From positions 4,878,501 to 4,942,500 of the forward strand of contig NZ_JALJXF010000001.1 of assembly GCF_024169925.1 (NCBI RefSeq): DNA of 64,000 nt. Direction: 5' to 3'. Under the pieces are notes generated by a model. The model worked only from the letters and a program-made list of their open reading frames with translations, searched no databases and was not told the DNA's origin. How positions within the stretch are numbered: the stretch's first letter is position 1; every line of letters starts with the position of its first letter. This DNA comes from Methylorubrum extorquens. GTDB taxonomy: Bacteria > Pseudomonadota > Alphaproteobacteria > Rhizobiales > Beijerinckiaceae. The position numbers were made by a program, and so were the translations under genes. Below, in pieces: positions 53,914-64,000 of the stretch.

Positions 53914-54383
53914 TCGACGGCGACGACCTCATAGGACTTGCCGCCACCGGGCGTCGTGACTTCCACCGTGTCGCCGACGGCCTTGCCGATCAGGGCGCGG
54001 GCGATGGGCGAGGAGATCGAGACGCGGCCCTCGCGCACATCCGCCTCCGGCTCGCCGACGAGCTGGTAGGTCTTCTCCTCCTCGGTGTCCTCGTCCAACA
54101 GCTTCACGCGGGCGCCGAACTTGATCTTGGAGCCGGACAGCTTCGAGGTATCGATGATCTCGGCCCGCGCGATCATGCTTTCCAGTTCGAGCACCCTGCC
54201 CTCGTTGTGGGACTGGGCCTCCTTGGCGGCATGGTACTCGGCATTCTCGGACAAATCGCCCAGCGCGCGCGCCTCGGAGATTGCCTGGATGATGCGCTGC
54301 CGCTCCACCTGCTGGCGACGCTTCAGCTCCTCCTCGAGGGCTGCGTAGCCGCGTGCCGTGATGGGAAGCTTGTCGATGCTCAT
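53901..54383 (-). CDS. greA: transcription elongation factor GreA
   Basis: Stimulates RNA cleavage by stalled RNA polymerase. 160 aa: N-terminal coiled coil (about 10-75, [20 protein letters not shown]; the tip [13 protein letters not shown] carries the acidic residues used in catalysis) and the C-terminal FKBP-like domain ([20 protein letters not shown]). Start at ATG 54383; an in-frame ATG at 54398 overlaps the terminator region. Downstream of carB, separated by a hairpin terminator. Confidence 0.96.
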   Translation of the reverse strand: MSIDKLPITARGYAALEEELKRRQQVERQRIIQAISEARALGDLSENAEYHAAKEAQSHNEGRVLELESMIARAEIIDTSKLSGSKIKFGARVKLLDEDTEEEKTYQLVGEPEADVREGRVSISSPIARALIGKAVGDTVEVTTPGGGKSYEVVAVEWGA

Positions 54384-54404
54384 GGTCTCGCGCCACAATG
54401 AAGA

Positions 54405-54437
54405 GGCCCGGCCGGAGCGAAACGCTCCTTCCGGGCC
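54405..54437 (-). terminator. terminator after carB
   Basis: GGCCCGGccGGAGCG and CGCTCCttCCGGGCC form two stacked stems (7 and 6 bp) around an AAA loop. On the minus strand TCTTCATT follows. It lies 78 nt after the carB stop and 22 nt before the greA ATG. Confidence 0.8.
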
Positions 54438-54514
54438 GGGATAACGGCTCTCGATTGTGTGCTCTCGGGCCGCCCGCTTCCGCTCGGCGGGCCGCCCGGC
54501 ACACGAACGTCTAT

Positions 54515-57988
<3,474 letters not shown>

Positions 57989-58232
57989 TGAGCGCCTTGA
58001 ATCGAGTTCGCGCGCGCTCGCCCTCGCGCACCGCCGTTTCGAAGGCGGCGCCAAGGGGGCGCAGGCGCTGGGATGATCGTCAAGCCCCGCGTTTACACGC
58101 AGCCGCGCAGGTTTGAAAGGCCCGGCTCGTCCGGCCTCGCGATGCTTTGCGTGAAGCGTACTTGAAAATATAATAATTCAATTTCGCAAGTAATGAATGA
58201 TTTGATGCTTAGTCAAAGACTCGGTATCTCGT

Positions 58233-58258
58233 GATTGTCGATGAATTCATCGACAATC
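58233..58258. promoter_or_regulatory. 26-bp perfect palindrome upstream of pseudoazurin gene
   Basis: GATTGTCGATGAA (58233-58245) is followed by its exact reverse complement. It ends 24 nt before the ATG and just before the AGGAAACG binding site, in an AT-rich leader. It could be a regulator site or an mRNA hairpin that affects translation. Confidence 0.6.
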
Positions 58259-58282
58259 TTAAGAATTATTCCGAGGAAACGA

Positions 58283-58717
58283 ATGATGATCTTTAGAGTG
58301 CTGATCGCTGCGGCCACGCTCGCCGTCGCCCTGCCGGCAGCGGCCGACGAGGTGCCGGTCAAGATGCTCAACAGCGGGCCGGGCGGGATGATGGTGTTCG
58401 ATCCCGCGCTCATCCGGCTGAAGCCCGGGGACAGCATCAAGTTCCTGCCAACCGACAAGGGGCACAACGTCGAGACGATCAAAGGCATGGCGCCCGATGG
58501 CGCCGAAACCGTCAAGACGACCGTCGGTCAGGAGGCCGTGGTCAAGTTCGACAAGGAAGGCGTCTACGGCTTCAAATGCGCGCCGCATTACATGATGGGT
58601 ATGGTCGCCCTCGTGGTGGTCGGCGACAAGCGCGACAACCTGGAGGCCGCCAAGAGCGTCCAGCACAACAAGCTGACGCAGAAGCGCCTGGATCCGCTCT
58701 TCGCGCAGGTTCAGTAG
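58283..58717 (+). CDS. pseudoazurin (type 1 copper protein)
   Basis: Periplasmic electron carrier of 144 aa. A signal peptide (MMIFRVLIAAATLAVALPAAAD) precedes a cupredoxin fold. The copper ligands are visible: His in TDKGHNVETIKG, then Cys, His and Met in FKCAPHYMMGM. GAGGAAACG lies before ATG 58283 (58286 is equally possible). Pseudoazurins donate electrons to nitrite reductase or cytochrome peroxidases, and to amine or alcohol oxidation chains in methylotrophs; no such partner is adjacent. Confidence 0.93.
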   Translation: MMIFRVLIAAATLAVALPAAADEVPVKMLNSGPGGMMVFDPALIRLKPGDSIKFLPTDKGHNVETIKGMAPDGAETVKTTVGQEAVVKFDKEGVYGFKCAPHYMMGMVALVVVGDKRDNLEAAKSVQHNKLTQKRLDPLFAQVQ

Positions 58718-58761
58718 CGGTGACGGGCGGCCCGGCCGCGTGGGGCTCGGGCCGCTTCGCC

Positions 58762-59265
58762 TCAATCGCCGGCCATCACCAGCGCCCAGAAGCGCTTGTA
58801 GCGCGTCGCCGGAGCGTCGAACCGGGCGATGCCGACGCGGCGGAGCTGCGGCATCAGCATGTTGCGGTTATGCTCCGGCGAGGCCTTCCAGCGGGCGAGC
58901 ACCTGATCGAAGGTCTCGGAGCCGGCGCTCAGGTTCTCAGAGGCGTAGCGCTTGCCGAAGCCGACGCCTGCCATGCGGCTGTCGAAGCTTCCGGCGATCT
59001 CGTGGCTGAGCCGCCCGGCCCGCGCATTGGCTTGTGCCTGGAACGAAGCCGCGGTGATCAGGCGGGAATCGATGACGACGGAACTCAGCCCGTGCTGCGC
59101 CCTGTAGCGGGAGATCGCAGCGGCGGCGGCCTGCTCGTCGAGAATGATCGGCACGGCCGGCACGCCCGCATCGAGAACGGGTGATCCTCCGCATCCGGCA
59201 AGTGTCAGGCTCACGAACGTCAGGGTGACGAGAGTCGCGGCGGCGGACAGGCGCAGGTTCGGCAT
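58762..59265 (-). CDS. CAP-domain (SCP/PR1-like) lipoprotein
   Basis: 167 aa with a lipobox LTLAGC near residues 20-25, so it is predicted to be a lipid-anchored envelope protein. The CAP domain follows: AAISRYRAQHGLSSVVIDSR, AGRLSHEIAGSFDSR, ASENLSAGSETFDQVLARWK and SPEHNRNMLMPQLRRVGIAR. Conserved His in RLSHE and in SPEHNRNML form the usual CAP cavity. Function in bacteria is poorly known. Convergent with pseudoazurin. Confidence 0.85.
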   Translation of the reverse strand: MPNLRLSAAATLVTLTFVSLTLAGCGGSPVLDAGVPAVPIILDEQAAAAAISRYRAQHGLSSVVIDSRLITAASFQAQANARAGRLSHEIAGSFDSRMAGVGFGKRYASENLSAGSETFDQVLARWKASPEHNRNMLMPQLRRVGIARFDAPATRYKRFWALVMAGD

Positions 59266-59490
59266 CGGAGAGGGTGAGGGCTGCAGCGTGAGTCGGATGC
59301 GCCCACTTCCCTGCCCGTTGCGGCGAAACCGGGGCGCCCGTCATTCCGACGCGCCACATTGCGCGGCTTGTGGCGCGTCGGTCACGCCGAGCCAAGCGCG
59401 CGGCATCAGCGTGCCTCAGGCAGCGATCTGATCGATTGTATATATGCGGAAGGAATTTTTGGTGTCCCGGTCAAATCGACATCGGGAACA

Positions 59491-59567
59491 TGGCGCGGGC
59501 GACGGGGCTCGAACCCGCGACCTCCGGCGTGACAGGCCGGCACTCTAACCAACTGAGCTACGCCCGC
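59491..59567 (-). tRNA. tRNA-Asp (anticodon GTC)
   Basis: Cloverleaf on the minus strand: acceptor GCGGGCG pairs with CGCCCGC, D-arm AGCTCAGTTGGTTAGAG, anticodon loop CTGTCAC with GTC anticodon, T-arm GGTTCGAGCC, and an encoded CCA end at 59491-59493. 77 nt including CCA. Confidence 0.97.
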
Positions 59568-60173
59568 GTTCTGTGTCGCCGGCCGGCTGGGCTCGTGTCG
59601 GCGACGAGGCGGGGTTTAGGTGGGGCGCCTCGGGCTGTCAAGCAGCGGATTCGCGAAATGCGACGGTCCGGCGACGGTAAGCGAAACAGGCCTCGATGGC
59701 GGCCGGCTGCGACCCCTCGGACGGCGCCGCCTCTGATCGCTCTGCATGCGCGGCTCGGCGCGCACCACTTGGCCCTTGCGGGGTATCGAGGTGCTGTCGC
59801 GTCCGGTCCGGATGGGTTCGCGGGCTCTCTCTCCCTCCAGACGATGCATCTCGTGATGTCAGAACGGCGCACGCCCGCGCTCACAGCGGTGCGGCCCCAT
59901 CCCCACGGCATGGATGAAAATCTTCCCCCGCCGGTTCCGATAGGACTGCGCCGATCCGCCCCGTGGGCGGGTGCACGAAAGTGCCCATCTGTCAGCCAAT
60001 GAGGTGATTGTGCGACGCGCAATGCCCTTGTTTCGCCGGGGGGGCTCGTCTAAGCCTCGCCCGCGCTCAGTCTGGCATTGGAGGAATTCCATCCGAGGGA
60101 TTCCACGGGCCGTAAAGCCGTCGCGAGGGCCGTCGTTCATGATCCTCACGCGCAACCACATGAGAGGTGCGGC
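59568..60173. other. intergenic region tRNA-Asp / nuoA
   Basis: 606 nt with no supported gene. GTCGCCG (near 59575) and CGGCGAC (near 59602) form a possible stem. The last 200 nt must hold the nuo promoter, but no consensus elements are clear. Short ORFs on both strands lack binding sites or family patterns. Confidence 0.4.
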
Positions 60174-60539
60174 ATGACCGGCCTATTGGCGGATTACCTG
60201 CCGCTCATCATCTTCCTTGGCGTGTCGCTGTTCATCGCGGCGGCGCTGCTGATTGCTCCCTTCATCGTGGCCTATTCGAGCCCCGATCCGGAGAAGCTTT
60301 CGGCCTACGAGTGTGGTTTCAACGCCTTCGATGACGCGCGCATGAAGTTCGACGTGCGCTTCTACCTCGTGGCGATCCTGTTCATCATCTTCGACCTCGA
60401 AGTCGCCTTCCTGTTTCCCTGGGCGATCACCTTCGGGGAACTCGGCTGGTTCGGCTTCTGGTCGATGATGATCTTCCTCGGCGTCCTCACCGTCGGCTTC
60501 GTTTACGAGTGGCGCAAGGGCGCCCTCGAATGGGACTAG
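60174..60539 (+). CDS. nuoA: NADH:quinone oxidoreductase subunit A
   Basis: Membrane subunit of complex I, 121 aa with three TM helices. Conserved loop [20 protein letters not shown] (Cys near 46) and the second helix [26 protein letters not shown] precedes ATG 60174. First gene of the nuo operon, followed by nuoB after 52 nt. Confidence 0.96.
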   Translation: MTGLLADYLPLIIFLGVSLFIAAALLIAPFIVAYSSPDPEKLSAYECGFNAFDDARMKFDVRFYLVAILFIIFDLEVAFLFPWAITFGELGWFGFWSMMIFLGVLTVGFVYEWRKGALEWD

Positions 60540-60591
60540 CGGCAAGGGTTCGCCCACGTCGTTTCCCTCCCGCTCTCGCTCAGAGGCAGAG

Positions 60592-61179
60592 ATGGCCCTG
60601 ACTCCGACCTTCTCCCGCGCGCCCGACATCGCGCCGGCGCCCAAAGGGATCATCGATCCCGCAACCGGCCGTCCGATCGGCGCGAACGATCCGACCTTCC
60701 TGTCGATCAACGACGAGTTGGCCGACCGCGGCTTCCTCGTCACCAGCGCCGACGAACTCATCAACTGGGCTCGTACCGGCTCGCTGATGTGGATGACCTT
60801 CGGTCTCGCCTGCTGCGCGGTCGAGATGATGCAGATGTCGATGCCGCGCTACGATTGCGAGCGCTTCGGCTTCGCGCCGCGCGGCTCTCCGCGGCAGTCC
60901 GACGTGATGATCGTCGCCGGCACGCTGACCAACAAGATGGCCCCGGCCCTGCGCAAGGTCTACGACCAGATGCCGGAGCCGCGCTACGTCATCTCCATGG
61001 GCTCCTGCGCCAATGGCGGCGGCTACTACCACTACTCCTATTCGGTGGTGCGCGGCTGCGACCGGGTGGTGCCGGTGGATATCTACGTGCCGGGCTGCCC
61101 GCCGAGCGCCGAAGCCCTGCTCTACGGCGTCCTGCTGCTGCAGCGGAAGATCCGCCGCATCGGCACGATCGAGCGGTGA
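60592..61179 (+). CDS. nuoB: NADH:quinone oxidoreductase subunit B
   Basis: Carries cluster N2, 195 aa. The cluster ligands are visible: [20 protein letters not shown] (adjacent Cys pair near 73-74), [19 protein letters not shown] and [20 protein letters not shown] text near 165-175. GCAGAG lies before the ATG. The N-terminal 40 residues are a Pro-rich extension. Confidence 0.97.
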   Translation: MALTPTFSRAPDIAPAPKGIIDPATGRPIGANDPTFLSINDELADRGFLVTSADELINWARTGSLMWMTFGLACCAVEMMQMSMPRYDCERFGFAPRGSPRQSDVMIVAGTLTNKMAPALRKVYDQMPEPRYVISMGSCANGGGYYHYSYSVVRGCDRVVPVDIYVPGCPPSAEALLYGVLLLQRKIRRIGTIER

Positions 61180-61190
61180 GGGAGGGCGCG

Positions 61191-61850
61191 ATGGAGGCCA
61201 TCACCACCAACGGCATCACGCTTCGCCGGACCGTCGCGGCCGCTCAGGGCGAGGACGCCCTGCGGACCATGGGCGAGCGGATCGCCGGGGCGCTCGGTCC
61301 GGCAGTCACCGAATGGGCCATCGCCCATGGCGAGCTGACGCTCGTCGTCCAGGGCAGCGACATCGTCTACGCGCTGACCTACCTGCGCGACGATCCGGCG
61401 TGCGCCTTCCGCTGTTTCATCGACATCTGCGGCGTCGATTACCCCCAGCGCGCGCGCCGCTTCGACGTCGTCTACCACCTGCTGTCCCTGCGCCATAACA
61501 CGCGCGTGCGGGTGAAGGTGCAGACGGATGCCGCGACGCCGGTGCCCTCGGCGATCCCCGTCTTCCCGGCGGCCAACTGGTACGAGCGCGAGACCTACGA
61601 CCTCTACGGGATCCTGTTCTCGGGCCATCCCGACCTGCGCCGGCTGCTCACCGATTACGGGTTCGAGGGTCATCCGCTGCGCAAGGACTTCCCGCTGACC
61701 GGCTTCGTCGAGGTTCGCTACGATCAGGACGAGGCGCGGGTGGTCTACGAGCCGGTCAAGCTCACCCAGGAGTTCCGCAACTTCGACTTCCTGTCGCCAT
61801 GGGAGGGCACGGACTACGTGCTGCCGGGCGACGAGAAGACGTCGAGCTGA
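61191..61850 (+). CDS. nuoC: NADH:quinone oxidoreductase subunit C
   Basis: Peripheral-arm subunit, 219 aa, separate from NuoD as is usual in alphaproteobacteria. Family text: [60 protein letters not shown] and [26 protein letters not shown] precedes ATG 61191, 11 nt after nuoB. Confidence 0.97.
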   Translation: MEAITTNGITLRRTVAAAQGEDALRTMGERIAGALGPAVTEWAIAHGELTLVVQGSDIVYALTYLRDDPACAFRCFIDICGVDYPQRARRFDVVYHLLSLRHNTRVRVKVQTDAATPVPSAIPVFPAANWYERETYDLYGILFSGHPDLRRLLTDYGFEGHPLRKDFPLTGFVEVRYDQDEARVVYEPVKLTQEFRNFDFLSPWEGTDYVLPGDEKTSS

Positions 61851-61861
61851 GGGCTGCGGCG

Positions 61862-63052
61862 ATGACCGAACACAATATCCGCAACTTCTCGATCAATTTC
61901 GGGCCGCAACACCCGGCGGCGCACGGCGTGCTGCGCCTCGTGCTCGAACTCGACGGCGAGGTGGTCGAGCGCGTCGATCCGCATATCGGACTCCTGCATC
62001 GGGGTACCGAGAAGCTGATCGAGCACAAGACCTACCTCCAGGCGACGCCCTATTTCGACCGGCTCGACTACGTCGCGCCGATGAATCAGGAGCATGCCTT
62101 CTGCCTCGCGATCGAGCGCCTCGCGGGCATCGAGGTGCCGCGCCGGGCCCAGCTCATCCGCACCCTGTTCTGCGAGATCGGGCGGCTGCTCTCCCACCTC
62201 CTCAACGTCACCACGCAGGCGATGGACGTCGGCGCGCTGACGCCGCCCCTGTGGGGCTTCGAGGAGCGCGAGAAGCTGATGATCTTCTACGAGCGCGCAT
62301 CGGGCGCTCGGCTCCACGCCAACTATTTCCGCCCCGGCGGCGTCCACCAGGACCTGCCGCCCGCGCTGATCGACGACATCGACGCGTTCTGCGATCCGTT
62401 CCTGAAGGTGGTCGACGACCTCGACAACCTCGTCATGGCCAACCGCATCTTCAAGCAGCGCAACGTCGACATCGGGATCGTCTCGGTGGACGAGGCCATG
62501 GCCTGGGGCTTCTCCGGCGTGATGGTGCGCGGCTCGGGCATCCCGTGGGATCTGCGCAAGTCGCAGCCCTACGAACTCTACGAGGAGATGGAGTTCGACA
62601 TCCCCGTGGGGAAGAACGGCGACACCTACGACCGTCAGGTGATCCGCATGGAAGAGATGCGGGAATCCGTGAAGATCATGCGGCAATGCGTGGCCAAGCT
62701 GCGCGAGCCCGCCGGCCAAGGCCCGATCGCCTCGATCGACGGCAAGTTCGCGCCGCCGCCGCGCCGGGAGATGAAGCGCTCGATGGAAGCGCTCATCCAC
62801 CACTTCAAGCTCTACACCGAGGGCTTCCACGTGCCCGAGGGCGAGGTCTACGCCGCGGTCGAAGCGCCCAAGGGCGAGTTCGGCGTCTACCTCGTCTCCG
62901 ACGGCACCAACAAACCCTACCGCTGCAAGATCCGCGCTCCGGGCTTCGCCCATCTTCAAGCGATGGATTGGATGTGCCGCGGCCACCTGCTCGCCGACGT
63001 GTCCTGCGTGCTCGGCACGCTCGACATCGTGTTCGGCGAAGTGGACCGCTGA
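61862..63052 (+). CDS. nuoD: NADH:quinone oxidoreductase subunit D
   Basis: 49-kDa homologue near the quinone site, 396 aa. Key text: [60 protein letters not shown] and the C-terminal [20 protein letters not shown] ending in [12 protein letters not shown] 61862 is 11 nt after the nuoC stop. Confidence 0.97.
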   Translation: MTEHNIRNFSINFGPQHPAAHGVLRLVLELDGEVVERVDPHIGLLHRGTEKLIEHKTYLQATPYFDRLDYVAPMNQEHAFCLAIERLAGIEVPRRAQLIRTLFCEIGRLLSHLLNVTTQAMDVGALTPPLWGFEEREKLMIFYERASGARLHANYFRPGGVHQDLPPALIDDIDAFCDPFLKVVDDLDNLVMANRIFKQRNVDIGIVSVDEAMAWGFSGVMVRGSGIPWDLRKSQPYELYEEMEFDIPVGKNGDTYDRQVIRMEEMRESVKIMRQCVAKLREPAGQGPIASIDGKFAPPPRREMKRSMEALIHHFKLYTEGFHVPEGEVYAAVEAPKGEFGVYLVSDGTNKPYRCKIRAPGFAHLQAMDWMCRGHLLADVSCVLGTLDIVFGEVDR

Positions 63053-63070
63053 GGAGACGGGTCGAACGTC

Positions 63071-64000
63071 ATGGCCAACCGCAGGCTAGCCCCCGCCGCC
63101 GAGCAGCCCCAGGACTTCGCGTTCACGTCCGAGAACGCTGACTGGGCTCGCGGCCAGATCGCGAAATATCCGGAGGGCCGGCAGGCCTCGGCCGTCATCC
63201 CGCTGCTGTGGAAGGCACAGGAGCAGAATGGAGGCTGGCTGCCTCGAGCCGCGATCGAGGCGGTCGCCGACGAACTCGGCATGCCGCATATCCGCGTGCT
63301 GGAGGTCGCGACCTTCTACACGATGTTCGCTCTGGAGCCGGTCGGCCGGTTCTGGATCCAGCTCTGCGGCACCGTGCCCTGCGATTGCTGCGGAGCAAAG
63401 GAACTGAAGGCGGCGCTCCACGAGCGCCTCGGCCCCGCCGGACACGTCTCGGCGGACGGCAACTTCTCCTGGCTCGAAGTGGAATGCCTTGGCGCCTGCT
63501 GCAACGCGCCGATGGTCCAGATCAATCAAGACTACTACGAGGACCTCAACCCTGAGAGCCTCAACAAGCTCATGGACGATCTTGCCGCCGGCCGCCCCGT
63601 GAAGGTCGGTTCGCAGATCGGCCGGGTCTCCTCGGAGCCAAAGGATGCGGTCAACACCCTGACCGACGAGAGCCTGTTCGACGGCTCCCGCGTCGGCGCG
63701 TGGCGCAAGCGCTTCGAGCAGACCGAGGGCGCCGCCGAGGAAGGCGTGAAGAAGGACGAGGCCGCCTCGACCGAAGCCCGCGTCAAGAACGAGACCAAGC
63801 CTGCCCATCCCTCCTCCGGGCGCGCCAACGAGACGAACGCCGTCGATGCGCCCGCCGAGCGGGCGAGCGCCGGCGAAGTGCCTGTGAAGGCCGAGGATCG
63901 GGACGACGCGCGCGACGCGAAGGCGCCGCCCGCCCAAGATCCGGCCGTCGAGGAAGACGAGATCCTGCGCACGGAGCCGCCGCAGCATCCAGCAACCGTC
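63071..64000 (+). CDS. nuoE: NADH:quinone oxidoreductase subunit E (3' end outside window)
   Basis: [2Fe-2S] subunit (24-kDa homologue). The 310 codons present include the complete core: ENADWARGQIAKYPEGRQAS, HIRVLEVATFYTMFALEPVG, and cluster Cys in LCGTVPCDCCGAKE and ECLGACCNAPMVQINQDYYE. After about residue 200 a long Ala/Glu/Lys/Asp-rich tail begins and runs past the window edge. The tail is absent from E. coli NuoE (166 aa) but known in some alphaproteobacteria. Start ATG 63071, 18 nt after nuoD. Confidence 0.95.
   Translation, partial: MANRRLAPAAEQPQDFAFTSENADWARGQIAKYPEGRQASAVIPLLWKAQEQNGGWLPRAAIEAVADELGMPHIRVLEVATFYTMFALEPVGRFWIQLCGTVPCDCCGAKELKAALHERLGPAGHVSADGNFSWLEVECLGACCNAPMVQINQDYYEDLNPESLNKLMDDLAAGRPVKVGSQIGRVSSEPKDAVNTLTDESLFDGSRVGAWRKRFEQTEGAAEEGVKKDEAASTEARVKNETKPAHPSSGRANETNAVDAPAERASAGEVPVKAEDRDDARDAKAPPAQDPAVEEDEILRTEPPQHPATV

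Noticed and set aside
58202..58218. FNR-like TTTGA-N7-TCAAA upstream of pseudoazurin
   Set aside because: The spacing between TTGA and TCAA is 7 rather than 6, and inner bases do not match TTGAT-N4-ATCAA.

Overview
The window is a GC-rich chromosomal segment of an alphaproteobacterium. Its gene content points to Methylobacterium/Methylorubrum (M. extorquens-like): a large oxalate locus, a B12-dependent ribonucleotide reductase, a 14-subunit-type NADH dehydrogenase operon, NDUFA12 and DUF2155 genes, many DUF/PAS/HWE-kinase genes and abundant palindromic intergenic repeats. No CRISPR array, phage or intact insertion sequence was seen. The genus assignment comes from recognised families and gene order, not from a database search.

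Layout. 1-1310: tail of an unknown gene and a CobW-type GTPase. 1500-17000: oxalate region, with a GntR/FCD regulator, two formyl-CoA:oxalate CoA-transferase genes, two OxlT-type antiporters, oxalyl-CoA decarboxylase, an uncharacterised CBS / 97-aa / P-loop operon, two very small genes, an OsmC-like plus SnoaL-like pair and a PAS protein. 17095-18276: a DUF2778 (L,D-transpeptidase-like) protein. 18731-22425: cobalamin riboswitch, TonB-dependent receptor and a DUF1624 membrane acyltransferase-like protein. 22442-28989: urtA and the urease operon ureE-F-AB-C-G-D, with ureA and ureB fused. 29173-30240: a second DUF2778 protein. 30600-31210: gene remnants. 31488-39531: orphan multi-PAS HWE kinase, DUF4198 protein, ribbon-helix-helix protein plus PHB-depolymerase-type esterase, and RsgA. 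39720-54383: housekeeping genes (nrdJ, NDUFA12, DUF2155, aat, accC-accB-aroQ, LysR, trxB, ELM1-like, greA) interrupted by a DUF4188/TetR module. 54515-64000: carB, pseudoazurin, CAP-domain lipoprotein, tRNA-Asp and nuoABCDE.

How the genes work together. The oxalate genes form a pathway: oxalate is exchanged by OxlT-type carriers, activated to oxalyl-CoA by Frc, and decarboxylated to formyl-CoA by Oxc. The strongest new observation is a repeated operator-like inverted repeat, TGGYAT-N5-ATRCCW, found seven times between 2369 and 16014. It lies in front of frc (divergent from the GntR gene), oxc, the second oxlT, the CBS/97-aa/P-loop operon, the OsmC/SnoaL pair and the two tiny genes. Its form (TGG...CCA half-sites) suits an FCD-type GntR protein, so the GntR gene at 1502-2185 is the obvious candidate regulator. 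The site links several genes of unknown function to oxalate metabolism.

Other points of interest: a cobalamin riboswitch operon pairing a TonB receptor with a 7-plus-TM DUF1624 protein; a structured leader before the urease operon; a roughly 105-bp multi-hairpin repeat found twice, each time between convergent genes; and perfect palindromes of 38 bp (rsgA/nrdJ) and 26 bp (upstream of pseudoazurin).
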